Made by a program: the position numbers and the translations under genes. A DNA stretch of 64,000 nucleotides from Lingula anatina (lineage: Eukaryota > Brachiopoda > Lingulata > Lingulida > Lingulidae), in the NCBI RefSeq assembly GCF_001039355.2, contig NW_019775925.1, positions 30,701 to 94,700 on the forward strand. Reading direction: 5' to 3'. Below are positions 10,883 to 23,948 of the stretch, in pieces. How positions within the stretch are numbered: the first letter of the stretch is position 1; each line of letters begins with the position of its first letter. The notes beneath the pieces were generated by a model. The model saw only the letters and a program-made list of their open reading frames with translations, did not search any database and had not been told where the DNA came from.

Positions 10883-13239
10883 TCGCCTCCTTTGGACGTG
10901 CCCGAATTATTCCCGCTTGGTAACGGTGAGGTGACTGCAGTCGAACGCCGTGACGTGCATATTAATTCACGTGTGGGTACTACTGAGTGCCTCTTTCACG
11001 CGGTCACACCGCGTCCGCAAAACGAGGGGTTTAAACACCATTTAAACAATTTATCAAACGGTTAATCTTTATGCACTCTCTGATAAGGACAGTTACGTTG
11101 TGTTGTACCAGAGCCATTTAAACTTGATAGACATATTAGAAAATATCAGAAATACAAAAAGAGATTAATAATAATTACTATAATAATAATGACAGAGAAG
11201 AATAAAAGGAAAAAGATAAATGAATGAAAAATTTGAGTTACAATATTGATGAAAATCTGACTCAAACAGTACTGTTATAATTAAGCTAAAATCTAAATAT
11301 TTTATTACGAAGACAAGTAAACTAACTGGATAAAAATTAATTCGAAAGGGATTAAAAAGGGCGTGACTGTAGTACAAGAATATAATTATTCCAATATGTC
11401 CTATATCCATTTAACTAAAAGGGTGTAAACAAAAACGTTTATTCTTCCTGTCAATGTAAGATTTGTTTGCATAATATATACGGTTTGTGTCTGACTACTT
11501 TATTACAGGATGTATTAAAGAAACGTTATAGTGCCATTTTAGTTTCCGTTTGTCTTATTGTCAAAGAATAATGGTGTCTTTGATAAGGAAACAAACATAA
11601 AACTTAACTTTAATTGACGCTGTTCCCACATTGGTTAAATAAGATGCAAATGCGCCTGCGTGGTGTTTATTGTAAGGAGGCTACCTCAGGAAGCTTACAA
11701 GCTCACACGGTCCGTCAGACAGTCACTTTTCAAATTTAACTTTTTTAAAAAATAAATTAAATAGATAACTAATCTTGGTGCATTGTTATTGGGATGACTG
11801 TTGACAATATTGAAATAGAATATATTATTTGCTCTCTTCTGTACAAATCACAGACGCAATATCTCTTAGACAGCAGATAAAAGATTTCGAAATTGAAGTT
11901 CACTGGGGTCTGTTTTACAAAATAGCTGTAGCCCAAATCGTGCTCGAAATCAAAAGTACCTATGTCCCTTCTGACACAAGACACATGCATAGTTGTCCAA
12001 TGGAATTGAAAACTGTGCCTGCAACATGGCATGGCTTACGTTTCAGTTCAATGCAACTCATCTAAATTGAAGTAGACAACATCTGGGGCTAAAATGTGGA
12101 CCAATTATCGAGATTTTAGCCAACTTGTGAGTCAGCCCTTTTGCTGTATTATAATTCAAGTGTTGTACAACGTATCTGGCTGAAATGCGTAAGTAAAACA
12201 CATTAAAATCTAAATACCAATTATTTTAAAATTACACGGAGTCGCACCAGCTATTTCGTTCAATCTGGGACCCATCATGGCTTCTGGGTTTAATGCTCTG
12301 CACTTAACGGCGCAAAAAATATGCAATGCACGTTATGTTTTGAAAAAGAATTGCTTTCCAATTGACATCTGTGTTGTGTGCATTTGACCTAGTGCTTGTT
12401 AATTTTTAGCAAATAATTCCTATACATGTGATCTTTGCCCTTTTCCATTGTTTTTTTTTTTCAGTACAAGCATGAGGGTTTTAAAGTTTCAAATGAAACC
12501 GAAAGGAATTTTATTTCAATAATTGACAAATGCATGCATTATGTTAGATGTACCTAACAATGATTTACATTGACATCATAAATAGCCTTGCAACAAAACA
12601 TAATTGAAGTCTAAATAATCAATTTGACTATGGTAGACGGTGTCTTGGGGCAAATCCATTATTTACAAAGGTGTGTTGTACACAATAGTGATCACATTTA
12701 AATAATTGTTTTTAAACTACCTAATCAGTGCATATTTGACTGACGTTAGTGACTAATAAATGCTGTTTATTCTAATTTGGATTAATTATGATAAACTGCC
12801 GTTCGTGAACAGTTTTCTTTGTCAGTGATATTATAATTCTCTGGGCAGCGAGTAATTGAGGGGATATATCATTTCATGGTCAAGATTCGGTAATTTTTGA
12901 CTAATTGCATGAGCTGTTATAATAGAGTGGTTTCAGATTGAAATGAAAAAGAAAGATGAGAAACGAGCTTTTGTTTCTGCATTTAAGTGCATTGTGGGAC
13001 AAAACCTGTATTTCTCTTCTATGTTCAGGTTTGTGTGTGAGTGTATATTCCTGGGCGCGCGTGAGAGAGTTTGTGTGTGTGTGTGTGGTCTGCGCGAACG
13101 TGATTAGGTTTCTGTTCATTAATTAATAGATCAGTGCATAAACAAAAGCGTGCACGCGGACAGTCACCCGGCCATCATCTTCATTATATTCGAAGACAAA
13201 CACGTCTGTATATAAGTCCCACCAGGATCACTTTTCCAA

Positions 13240-13247
<8 letters not shown>

Positions 13248-13283
<36 letters not shown>
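13248..13283. repeat. (AT)n microsatellite preceded by poly-A
   Basis: An A run followed by an uninterrupted AT repeat and then a short (TGAA)n stretch. The mirror position (around 59,803-59,842) carries a TTTA tetranucleotide array instead. Confidence 0.85.
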
Positions 13284-13286
<3 letters not shown>

Positions 13287-14697
13287 TAAATGAATAAATA
13301 AATTTACATTACGGTTAAAAATGAAAATTACATAACCATAATTTAAGGTCATTGGGCGTTCGCTGTTTACTTCCGAGAAGTTTATAAGTGAAAATGAATC
13401 ATATTAGAATCATTATGCCCTTATAAAAGATAATTCATATTCTGTACATGCCAACTCGAACATATTTCATTGATATTAACTAATGGCTCATTATTTCTAG
13501 GTCATTGTATTAACCGACCATAAACAAGGGACATTTGCAACAATATAATCAAGTTTTGCGTTCAACAAATTCAATTAAATTACCTTAGATACGTCAGAGT
13601 ATGCGATGCATGGTGCACACGGACCGTGCTTATTGGTGTTTAATAGACGGGTTGTTCTGAAAAGCCTGCAAAATAAAATAATCTGCAGAAGTGCATCTTT
13701 GGTAAGTGAAGGCTCACTTGCACACAAGATCGTCGGTGGCTTTATGTTAAGAGGAAAGGTTAAATGAAAAATTTTGTAGCAGTAAGTCCAAATGCAGAAC
13801 TCTTGAAAGAAAAAAGAGTTGATAGAAAAAGTTGAAGAACTTAATGCTGTTACTTAACTAAACTGGTCCATTTTGAATTTCGAACCAGGAAGCAAAACAT
13901 ATTTTTACGGTTTCATTCACCTGAAAGAGCGGTTTGAAATCACCACAGCAAAGTAGCAACACTGTTCATTCGTGCTTTGAGACAAGATAAAGTGACATTA
14001 TTTTAACTAAATGTGTACCTCCGCTTTTGATTCAAAGAACACGCTTCGACTGTTCAAAGAGACTTAGAATAATGCGAATGGGGTAAGCATGATGCCAACA
14101 CACATCAAGGCATTGTATCTTAAGTGATATGCGTACATGAAAACAGTGTAAATTGCCTTAACATGAAATATAATTTACAGCACTGAATTTATAATATTTT
14201 GTTGAAAACCGCTTCCAAACACCGCTTTTACAAATCTCCGTGAGAAAGGTTGCGGTGACAAAGTGAGTTAAGTACGATTTTCTCAGTTGACGTGGGTCTT
14301 TTCCCAAACGCTCTCCTTGGTCAATATAAATAATGATATCATATACGTTATCCGAAATGTTAGTTGTTCCGAATGCATTGTTCGAAGTGTGTGGTCAAAG
14401 TCATTATCAACGGAGCGGGGTAGCGCGTTCCCCACAAACACTTCTAAACAATGCGCAAGGTTTAAAACATGTACGTTGCAGTAAACCGCGTAACAATACA
14501 TATATATTAATGCATTATACTCCAAACTCCTCGTGATAAGTGTACCAGTAACCACAGCGGCCTTGGGCGACGTGTACCAGGCCCCACGCCTTGGGGGACC
14601 TGGGACAGAAATAAATCCTGGTGCTATCAGACTTGATGAATTGTCATCGGCAAGACATTTTCCTGTGCTCGGAAAATCCAAGCATAGCAACGGGAAT

Positions 14698-14700
<3 letters not shown>

Positions 14701-14733
<33 letters not shown>
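14701..14733. repeat. (GA)n microsatellite
   Basis: Uninterrupted GA run. The mirror position near 58,198-58,231 is an interrupted CT-rich run. Confidence 0.9.
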
Positions 14734-14734
<1 letters not shown>

Positions 14735-15479
14735 AGGAATAAGGGGAAATTGACTAATTCGCACGATAGGAACGTCCAATTTTACTGCCAATATTTTAAT
14801 TTTGTAATGTTACAACCGAAAATAAAGAATAAGATTTAAACGAAATTTGAAAGAATCCTGTATTGAAAAGTATGAAATTTGATATGACATCAAGCAATTA
14901 TCCACAATATTGGTTTACAAAGGGTAAATTTAACAGAAATACAATATGATATTCTTTCCTGATCAAGCAAAGCAATGAAATGAATATTTGAGAAAAATTA
15001 TGAGTCAAATATCTCTTTTAATTTCCTTTCATATTCTCTCGTACGAGGAACAGCTTTATATTACACTTCAAATCGTTTCCCATCATGTAAAACACTCGCG
15101 TTGTACTTCCCCACCAGACATCTAGGCTTTCAAGAGAACATTGAAATCGGACATGTTTAATTACTTTAGCGGTCCCCACATAATGTCTTTTTAACACGGT
15201 TAATGTGTATCAAAACGCGATCTTTAAAGAACCCGCATGGCTGGGCTAACTTATCAGGTCAAGACGTAGGAAATGAGGATAAGTAAACCTACAACAAAAG
15301 TATATCTATACTTTAACTTTTGGGGGGAAGACATTTGACTGCAGTCCATGTCAGTTAAAATCGGGGATGAATGAGAAATTGTAAAATTGGCTCTGGGAAG
15401 GGGGGGGGGGGGCTCACACATAAAATTTCTCATCTCTAGGGGGCTGGTCCAATATCATGGAAAATCAAAGATGCGTCCA

Positions 15480-15627
15480 GGGCTCCGTATCTCGAAAGGT
15501 TCCCTATGTTGCGCACGTGCGAAAGTGTCTCGATTCCATGGCCCCGTATCTCGAAATAGAATCGGTTATGGAATCGAGACACTAACGCACGTGCGCAACA
15601 TAGCGAACCTTTCGAGATACGGAGCCC
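15480..15627. mobile_element. Nested foldback element, 148 bp, present only in left arm
   Basis: The outer arms are those of the 73-bp foldback at 7,550. Its palindromic centre is split by a 65-bp inner element (15,522-15,586) with its own inverted arms (AGTGTCTCGATTCCAT and reverse complement). Nine-base direct repeats GCACGTGCG flank the inner element (15,513-15,521 and 15,587-15,595), as expected for a target-site duplication. The mirror site near 57,459 is empty. Confidence 0.8.
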
Positions 15628-15867
15628 TGGTTCACCAAATGTTAGCAGCACTCGGCGTTTTACACAATGTAGCTGCCGCTGACTGCAACAGGATTTTAGA
15701 ATACTCACTAAATTAAAAAGATCTTTGCAAAATAAACCTACAGTGACAGGGACAGTATAGTTTCCAGGGCAATTTATTCACTTTTACATGCAGCAATGAT
15801 GCAATTTTTTATTAAAGTACGTGTAACCGTTTGAGAATCAAATTTTGCATAATTCAGTTAGGAAGAT

Positions 15868-15879
15868 GGCACAATTATT

Positions 15880-15910
<31 letters not shown>

Positions 15911-16130
15911 TCTTTTGTCAATCTGGGGCTCATACAGGACAATGTGGTGGGCCACAAATGTCCATCCTGCAGTCACTCGTGCAACGTGCTATGAGCCGTG
16001 CAATCAAACGTGGTCACGACTTCCTTAATTAAATGTCTGTCCGAAATAAGTTTTGTCGCTAACACATATCCAATTATCATTGACAATACAAAAGTTTTAT
16101 ACAACTACAAGTTTGTGGTAGAATGGTTTG
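15868..16130 (-). repeat. SINE-like repeat with (AAT)n tail, copy 2
   Basis: Same family as 7,296-7,535; its mirror copy is at 56,945-57,213. The TTA/AAT microsatellite lies at the 3' end as read on the minus strand. Confidence 0.65.
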
Positions 16131-17807
16131 AAGTTATCACTGATCACTTTTATTTCTACATAAACATTTTGCACACAAACACACGCGCGGACACATTAAC
16201 ATAGAAAACCACACTAGAAAATATACACATTCACACAAACACGCGCACGAAGGCTCTTGTTTCAAGATAAGAGATACGGTAGCTGTCCGAACAATTCGAA
16301 TGCTGTGATCAATCCGACCACATAATTAATTTTGTAAAATTAAATTTTCATGGCCCAAACGCTTAGAACAAATTTGAAAAATAATGCGTAGGAATTTTTT
16401 TCTTGTTTGAATTGCACCTGGTGCCCATTCTAATGTTGATAAGATAACATTATATTCATTTTGCTGATGACAGAAATTGTGAAATTGATGTAGAACTTAA
16501 AATAGCCGAAACATTGACTGCCATTTAAAAGGATAATTCCTGGTTAACAATTCGCCATCTCTACAATACAACTCCATACATCATTATCAAAAGCCATCTG
16601 TTAACTCACTCTTCCACGTGCACTTGGATAGATATGTATTAAACTTTTGCCTTTTTAGTGGGACTTGTAATAAAACCCTTAGTGTTAAAACCAATAAAGT
16701 ACATGAAATGCTGATTTGAATGTTGATCGAATACCAACAATTTCTGAATTTAAGGATAAAAGGAAAAGATTATTCACAGAAAATCCCCTCTCAAAACGTG
16801 TTTGATCACGTTTTCGATGCTATTCCTTTCAAATAACCATAATAGATTTCATATTTGCGTTTCATTCTAGAACCGCATTGTTTTCAAGTTGGCTTTTAAT
16901 AAAAATCATTTCAACCAACACTGTGTAAAGGACCTAATGGCGCATTTTAGATTATATCTTATCAATTATTTCTCACAATTGAACGTCGAACGAGTCCCCA
17001 GAAAGTGTCACAACTTCAACCACTGCTAGTTTTCAAAAATTAAAAATCGATCTATTCTACGAGACTTTGTATTTTACCTGTGACCCATATCATCATACCA
17101 ATGACCTTGACCTATTATACAGGCCCCGTCTTATGTGAGCTCTCATATCAAGCTGTAAGACGTTCAGGGTCAACCTCAAGCACCTACATCTCACTGATAG
17201 TCGCATCGATCAAGAGGCAGCTAAGCAGGACTGGCCGTAACTGGACTGTTCGAATCAAGCTGTGATCACTTGGTGGAATTGACCAATTAAGCGTTCCAGT
17301 AGTAAGCCATTCCGCTAAAGGTATGTGGTTTTTATATAACTACAAAGAGCAAAGCTTGTTAAATATTGTTTACTGCATTGCCTGTTTGACAGAAACTAGT
17401 AGTATTTAAAGTGAAACTAGATTTATACCTCCACTTAGAAATGTGAATATGTTCATGTGACCCCAGTGTTAAAGCAGGTAATTGCAAGTCAAAACGCTCC
17501 AGTTGAATAACTCCTACAATAGAAGTGTAATGAAAGGACCTAATGGGTTTTTATCGTTTGCAATGATGTTGAGAACACATTAAGCCTTTTAGATCGATAC
17601 AGGGCATTTATCTGCAGTTTCACTGCAAGTACTTACATGTATATACAGCACCGTAGGCAGACATTGTTTGTGCAATTGCTGATGTGTTCAGACGAAAAAT
17701 TATATCAGCCCGTAGATTATCAGTCCCAAGATATATATTTGTCTGAAAGTTTCTTTATTTCTTTATGTGTTGGCCTATATGCAGTTTATACGCTCGTATT
17801 TTGCAGA

Positions 17808-19413
17808 ATGTCAGCAGACGACATTTCATCTGACGTCATCATACGCTCAGCGCGGCAGGATGATATCCCGGGGATTTACTGCTTAGTGGAGGAGGCCCAA
17901 TTCTTCACGAGTAAAGAAACACTGTCAGCTATAATGGAATACGTAGGAGAAGAAAACTTCATTGTTGCAGAGCACTTTGGACAGCTGATTGGTGAGAGCC
18001 TACCATAATACACTATATTTTCCAAAAAAAAAAAAAAAATCTTCAGCGTGGACTTTGAACCTGTTTCCAATGCTTTTTCTTTTATAGCCACTTTCTGTTT
18101 TTATTCACTCGTGCATCCAGAGGCCTTTTCTGTGTTAGTTTTAAAGCTTTTTGTCATATGTCAGAGCCAGAGCAAAATTTATTGCAAACTCTTAAGATTT
18201 CTAGCTCAGTGTGTGCTTAAGGCCTATTTAGATGTTTTAGAACAACTAATGAAGCAACAATATCTTAAATGTGGCAAATGTATAATAGTCACGTAATTGG
18301 CCTTATGATCAATAGACGAATTTGCCCGTGCACCTTAAAATAGCACGCCGTTTTATTGCAGGTTGCAGAGTTGCGGTATTGTTGAACGAGAGCACTGCGT
18401 TTGTCGGTTACTTCATCGTGACGAAGAAATATCGAGGAACAAAAGTCGGTAAGAATTTAGCAACATTTTGTCACGCAAAAAGCTAAATTTCCATTTTACC
18501 CTAAAACGCCCTTTTGCATGAGTACAATAAATAATTGCAAAATTGTTTAATGATAGGGTATTGGGGCAAAAGAAAATTATAATGTGCAGTATATTAGAAA
18601 CGGCAAGAAATACGCTTCCAAATGTCACTAATCAGATCAGTTCGACAAACAATTCCATCCGCAAGGTAATAGGTATTTAGTAACAATTTTACAGTATTAG
18701 ATGGTGTTAGGTCTACTGTCGTTTTTATTTAGCTTGCCTTTTACTTTATTTCTCAAGCCAAACGGATAGCCAGAAGAATATTAGACATCGTTGGGGAAAG
18801 AAATCTGCTTCTGTGGAGCGTGGTTGAGAGGGTCCAAACCAATATGAAACTTGGGATGAAGCTTGCCTCGGGTAATTTCAAATCTATCATGGTTTGCACC
18901 GGTAAAATAGACATATCAAAGCTAAGAACTGGTGAAGTGTCAGACGACGCGTCTGATCCACCAATCAAAATCCTTCAAAAGACTGACGTTGACTTTGAAA
19001 GCTTATTTGCGTACGACACGTCTATCCACGGGATACCAAGAAAAAAATGTTTGGAAATTTGGCTAACAAAACCAACTTGTACCACTTTGGTGGCTGTAGC
19101 AGACGACGGGGCTGTAAAGGGGTACGGTGTCATCCAAGACGCTCCGCATTATTTCAGTCTTGCGCCACTGTACGCTGAATCGTCTGCTGCAATGATGTCA
19201 CTGCTTAAAGCTCTTTTGGAAACGATTCCAGAGGGCGCTGAGGTCGAGTTCTTCGAAAACCCTGCTTGTTCAATCGCCGCCAAAGTTCTACAAGACAACA
19301 AAAACTCATTAACACAACTTTCAGAGATGAAATTGATGTTTTCTAAAGAAAATGTCGTCATGCCAGATCCGGAGAGGGTGTTTGGAGTCGCCCACCCGAT
19401 ATTGCCAGTTTGA
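17808..19413 (+). CDS. GNAT-family N-acetyltransferase with C-terminal second domain
   Basis: Three exons: 17808-17991, 18362-18448, 18758-19413. GT-AG sites and phases agree, giving 308 residues. A splice acceptor sits directly before the ATG, so a non-coding exon lies upstream. The N-terminal GNAT fold starts DVIIRSARQDDIPG (near residue 10). The acetyl-CoA loop is YRGTKVG (about residues 85-91), where the usual fourth-position Gly of R-x-x-G-x-G is Lys. The C-terminal part (residues about 160-305: LEIWLTKP, LVAVADDG, GYGVI, APLYAES) resembles the second domain found in YitH/HolE-type GNATs. Transfer of an acetyl group from acetyl-CoA is the family reaction; the substrate is unknown. The mirror copy is intact at 53,476-55,105. 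Confidence 0.87.
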
Positions 19414-22400
19414 CTGAACTCTCGAAAAACATTCAGAGAACAAGATTTCCTCTCTACTAAATGATGCCCCATTCATCGTAAAACAAGACGACACTATATT
19501 ACCTCGTGCTTATTGCAAGTTCTTTTTTTTTCAGGGGGGGGGGGGTACATGTACCATGTGTAGGAAACTGAATTTGTCATTGTTTGCTACAATTCCAAGA
19601 AGATATTTTACTATTCTAAATTGCAAGCAGCTTGGAGATAATCTGAGATAGACCTTTGAATGAATAGTTTCAACGAAAAAGACGTATAAAGAAATGTTCC
19701 TCCTCCCTCATTGTGTATATATCAGGCCAGAGCCCTTTTCAGCGCTTTGGAAACAAAAATCACAAATATGCACTTTCCTAAAATTTAAAGTGAAATACTC
19801 CAAGTTCCATAACTGACAGCAAGCAGGGTAAACCACGAAATTTTACCGCACTCTCCATCTTGAAGCCAGCATAAACTGATGAAGACATTGTAGTTGTTGT
19901 GATAAAGCACATCTACCACATTCATTCACATAACGACACGTGCGATTATATTATGTACACTGGAATTTCTGTACTACCTTGGTGATGATTGATGACATAA
20001 CTGACTGTGAAGAGTTTTAGATGTCGCAGTGAACAATGAAGATTAACATTTCTCACTCTGCAAAAGAGATCACACCGTCCTATTATTGTCGGCTAAAAAT
20101 GATATTAATTAATATGTAAAAAAAGTATAAAAAAACATCTAAAAATAATGCTGAGATTTCGTCTACTGAAGATATAACTTTTTGGATATGGTATTTTGGG
20201 CGTTTGCAAGTAGCACAATAGAATTACCCTGAGTTCTAGAGATGACTGAAACCATCATAAGCATGCCGCTTACAGCACGCCAGGGCTACATAGATAAGCA
20301 AAGTCGAGGAAAGGCATAATTTGTTCACCGGATCTTAGTTTTATTTCACGAAGGAATTCACAAAACACATTTAACATTTTTGCCATTCCTTAAACTATTT
20401 ATCGATCTACGGCGACCCCGTGCAAACTCACGGGGCACCACACTCAATGAACAGTTACCACTTATGCAAATGTACGTTGCATCAGAAGTGCTGAATCGCT
20501 CGGCTCCTCAAGCACAATAAGGGTAAACCGCTAGTGAAAACAGAGGAAGTTTCAAGTTTTTTCTACAACTAGGAATGATGGGATCAAGAACATTAATATT
20601 TAATGAAGAAGATATCAAGGAACGTAAAATCCGACCTTGTTATATTTGGCAGAATGGATAACAAATACGTGAACAACAGATGACATATCGATAATGATCT
20701 CGCTAAAACAGTGAATGTAAAACGGGTGTCAAACTGTCGTAACATGAAGATTGAGCAGGCTTTGCAATCTGTACATTAGCTAGCTAGATTAGACACGTAA
20801 CTGATTATGCTTTCGACCAAAACATCAGTGAGCGGACGAAAGGCTAATGCAGAAAATCTCTTTGATCGCTAAATGTTTAATGGAACTGCCAAATAACGTG
20901 CTTAGCTAATTTTTTCAAAGTTGTCCCTCAGCTGACGTAATTGTAAGTCGAAGTACTTGGAAAAGCATTGCTTGTATTTTGTACCCGTGAGAGACATTCA
21001 ATCATATATGGTGCTGGCTCTTGAACGATATTAGACGTTAAAACTAAGCTGGGAATCTCAACAGAGAGCGGGTTCCTAAAGGGTGTAACCAAACCAGAAG
21101 TGATTGTAAACTGGGTCCGTTCTAGGAGTCATCTCCCTAAACCATTTTAGTTGGTTTTCATTATTAAATTGGAAAAGGATAAAACTGAGGTAGTTCACTT
21201 AACATGGCAACGTCCTAAAGCTTACTCTATTTGCTTTTTGTGTAAAAGTTGCAGTGTACTCATTAAGTGGATATCTACTGTAATACAGGGGTATGATTGG
21301 TCAAAGGGATAGACTAAAATATTTCTGAAACAACCAAATCAGTTGTTAATTTACTTTGTCGACCGTTACGTCTTCTACGCATGGCGTGTATTAAAGGACC
21401 ACATGTGCAATGAGAGTACAACATTTTTAAAACAGAATTTTTAATTTGCTTGTTTTAATATGTATAGTTAATGTTTATTTCCTCGGTCACTAAATTATGA
21501 TTGTTCATGAAATAACGACCTTTAAATCTGCTTTTGCATCCTTTTATTCCGATTTTTGACTCAGTCTCGTACCGGAAATAGAGTATGGAGAATTTCACTC
21601 GTGGTGGTAATAATTTGAAAATGAATATTGTTACTGGATAATGGGTTTATAGAACGTTTTAAGGCATTTGGGAAAAAGTGCACCTTGGTGATAACAGAAA
21701 ATTTGCTAAAACGTCTGGGGCGAAACATTGTTATTGCCACATGATACATAAAGCTTAAGCGCGCATAGTACGCCTTTGAATTCAGACGATAGTGTAAAGT
21801 TAGAGAACCACTATATGATTACACAACGAACCGATCACAATATTCACAGTAAAAAAATGTGGGAAAGATGCATCTTCATCATATTACAGAACAAAAATAA
21901 CTTTTTTAACCATATCCATGCATCACCCGATGCCAAGCTGTTATCAGCAAAGCAAAAGTGATAAAAACACCATTATGACCGTTTGGTACCCATTTGTCAA
22001 ATAGCATGCATTATCCACGAGTTTGGACTAATCAAACCTTGTATTTTTGATTAAACAAAGTGGCAGTTGATACATTACATCCATAATTTACCGTCCCATC
22101 CTTAAAAACTACAGTGCACCATTGGGTAGGCCTACATTATAATTCCCCTTCAGAAAACTCATTTAATACTTGCCACCAGTGTTTTGTGTGATAATTGCCT
22201 TGCACCAGGAAATATGACTCATTTGTAGCAAAACACTACAAACGAATGCGGGTAGCTGTTTGTGTATCAGACAGGCATTTGATATATTTATATAACTGTT
22301 GGTGATTGGTAAAAACACATTCACTTTTGATGTACAGTTGTCGAGTTGAAGCACATATATTTCAACGCATTCCTTGTTTCGGGATTACAGTAACGCTGTA

Positions 22401-22644
22401 ATACTGTCATAAAATCTATGACGTAGAGTTTAACTCGCACTAAGTTCAGAGACGCGGAGACAAGGGGAAATAAGAGGTTCTTCCTGGAAAACAAATACCA
22501 TAATCAAGACGTCGGCCTTTCAGTTGTTATATTTTGACATACCTGATTGTGAAGGTACAGCAACTGTCAAAAAACTCTGTGTCAAATATACAGTGGTGTG
22601 TAAAAGAGAGTTGAGACTTATACGACAAGACCAACTTTTTTGCA
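19414..22644. other. Gene-free stretch between GNAT and GPCR (left arm)
   Basis: About 3.2 kb, AT-rich, mirrored at about 50,399-53,475. Small ORFs are not conserved in frame between arms. I see a G-run near 19,535 and no defined mobile element. It presumably contains the GNAT 3' UTR and the GPCR promoter, neither of which I can delimit. Confidence 0.55.
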
Positions 22645-23757
22645 ATGAAAACGTCTGGATACTCAAAAAATGAAACAGCTGGTATCTTCCGACCCCAACT
22701 TTGGTTTCTCGGTTTTGATCCCATGGAGATCACGGATGGCACCGTTGATTGCAACAGCGTTGTTCCGTTGACACCAACGAACGAGATACAACTGCAAGGA
22801 GCATATGGAGTTGCTTTATTTCTGTGTGCCGTTGGGCTTATAGAAAACTCAGTATCCGTTACGGCATTGTTTCAAACGAACAAACCCTGGCAGGCCCTTC
22901 ATGTCATTTTGATTTACCTATCCGTTGCAGACTTGGGATTTATCTTCTTGAGCATCATCCACGCAGCCGCTGTACAGGTGCTCCACGTTTCCAGGAACCT
23001 TTCCCAAAACCCCACTTTGGTGTGTTTCAGCTTGGTAACCGCTGATCTGTGTGTGTTCGCTTTCCAATTGCCCCTCCTCGTGACAACGTACATTGTTCTG
23101 TATCAGACAATCTCGCTTGCTTTCCCGTTACGAAGCAACACGCTGGTGACTAAAAGAAGAATCCACATTGGTATGGCAGTTACATTCATCGTTGCGTGCT
23201 TGGTCCCGTTGAGTTTCCACGTTGTTAGTTTTGGAGAAGGCGGTACCGACTGCTGTTTGCATTACACCAAATTGAATGCGGCCGGTAAATCATGGTACTA
23301 TGCCATTTTGTGTACTATTTTGGTTATTGCAAATATGGTTCTCTACGTGGTTCTGTTACGCATTGCTAGAAAGATCGTAAGCAAGCATAACTACTACCCA
23401 TCCAACGGGGACATCCAGCGAAATGCCACACTTGCTAAAAAGAATAAAAAGTTAATCATAACAGTTGTTATCTTATCCGCCAGTGTGGTTATTTGCTGGT
23501 TGCCGGCAGTTGTCACATTTTACATTAAGGCTTATATGGCAGCAAAAGACTTCGAAGTTAGTTTCCAGGTGGTTTTCACACAAGTCATCGCGGGGATAAT
23601 CCCCATGTTGAACGGAATCCTGGATCCCGTCATATACGGAGTCAGGCTACCGGAAGTGAGAGAGGGTTACAAGCGACTTCTGGGAAGGCTATGGAAATCG
23701 CGCCAAAAGGAAAAAAGGTGCCCTCGCACAGTGACGACAGGCAACTCAAGTTTGTGA
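22645..23757 (+). CDS. Rhodopsin-like (class A) G-protein-coupled receptor, orphan
   Basis: Single coding exon of 370 residues. Seven hydrophobic segments lie at about 52-76, 84-108, 124-155, 174-194, 216-240, 268-294 and 306-332. Class A marks: N68 in TM1, LSVAD with D96 in TM2, C127 at the top of TM3 pairing with C203/C204 in loop 2, CWLP (284-287) in TM6, and DPVIY (327-331) as the NPxxY variant of TM7. N9 and N118 are possible glycosylation sites. A basic tail (KRLLGRLWKSRQKEKR) follows TM7. The DRY motif at the end of TM3 is replaced by YQT (153-155), and the usual TM4 Trp is absent. The ligand cannot be inferred. The 3' end faces the ARF C 3' end about 190 bp away. A close mirror copy is at 49,286-50,398 (10 residue differences by eye). 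Confidence 0.88.
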   Translation: MKTSGYSKNETAGIFRPQLWFLGFDPMEITDGTVDCNSVVPLTPTNEIQLQGAYGVALFLCAVGLIENSVSVTALFQTNKPWQALHVILIYLSVADLGFIFLSIIHAAAVQVLHVSRNLSQNPTLVCFSLVTADLCVFAFQLPLLVTTYIVLYQTISLAFPLRSNTLVTKRRIHIGMAVTFIVACLVPLSFHVVSFGEGGTDCCLHYTKLNAAGKSWYYAILCTILVIANMVLYVVLLRIARKIVSKHNYYPSNGDIQRNATLAKKNKKLIITVVILSASVVICWLPAVVTFYIKAYMAAKDFEVSFQVVFTQVIAGIIPMLNGILDPVIYGVRLPEVREGYKRLLGRLWKSRQKEKRCPRTVTTGNSSL

Positions 23758-23948
23758 CAGTGTTTTTAAGTCTGCATTCATACTAAGCATCTTCTCTCCA
23801 AGATAGTAAAACAGTATGAGATTTTTTGCCTAATACTTTACTTTCATTATGTGGCTTCTTTAAAATTTACAGTTTCTATAAAATATCTAAATCAATACAA
23901 GGATTTTCCATGTGTGCAAATTACATTAAAATTGATGACTGGATAAGT

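Larger units (their letters stand above)
10883..17807. other. Gene-free stretch between CAP and GNAT genes (left arm)
   Basis: About 6.9 kb with no exon I can support. It holds the CAP upstream region, an AT run (13,248-13,283), a GA run (14,701-14,733), a G-run near 15,403, a foldback insertion (15,480-15,627) and a SINE-like repeat (15,868-16,130). The longest ORF (14,283-14,690, minus) is frameshifted in the mirror copy. Confidence 0.6.

Noticed and set aside
14283-14690. 135-residue minus-strand ORF, with a GAWYTSPKAAVV stretch also visible in the mirror arm
   Set aside because: The mirror copy (58,181-58,549) has a frameshift upstream of the shared stretch and an early stop. The pattern is not that of a conserved protein, and no family was recognised.
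22749-23045. 98-residue ORF overlapping the GPCR (also 49,998-50,294)
   Set aside because: It is the +2 frame shadow of the receptor coding sequence.
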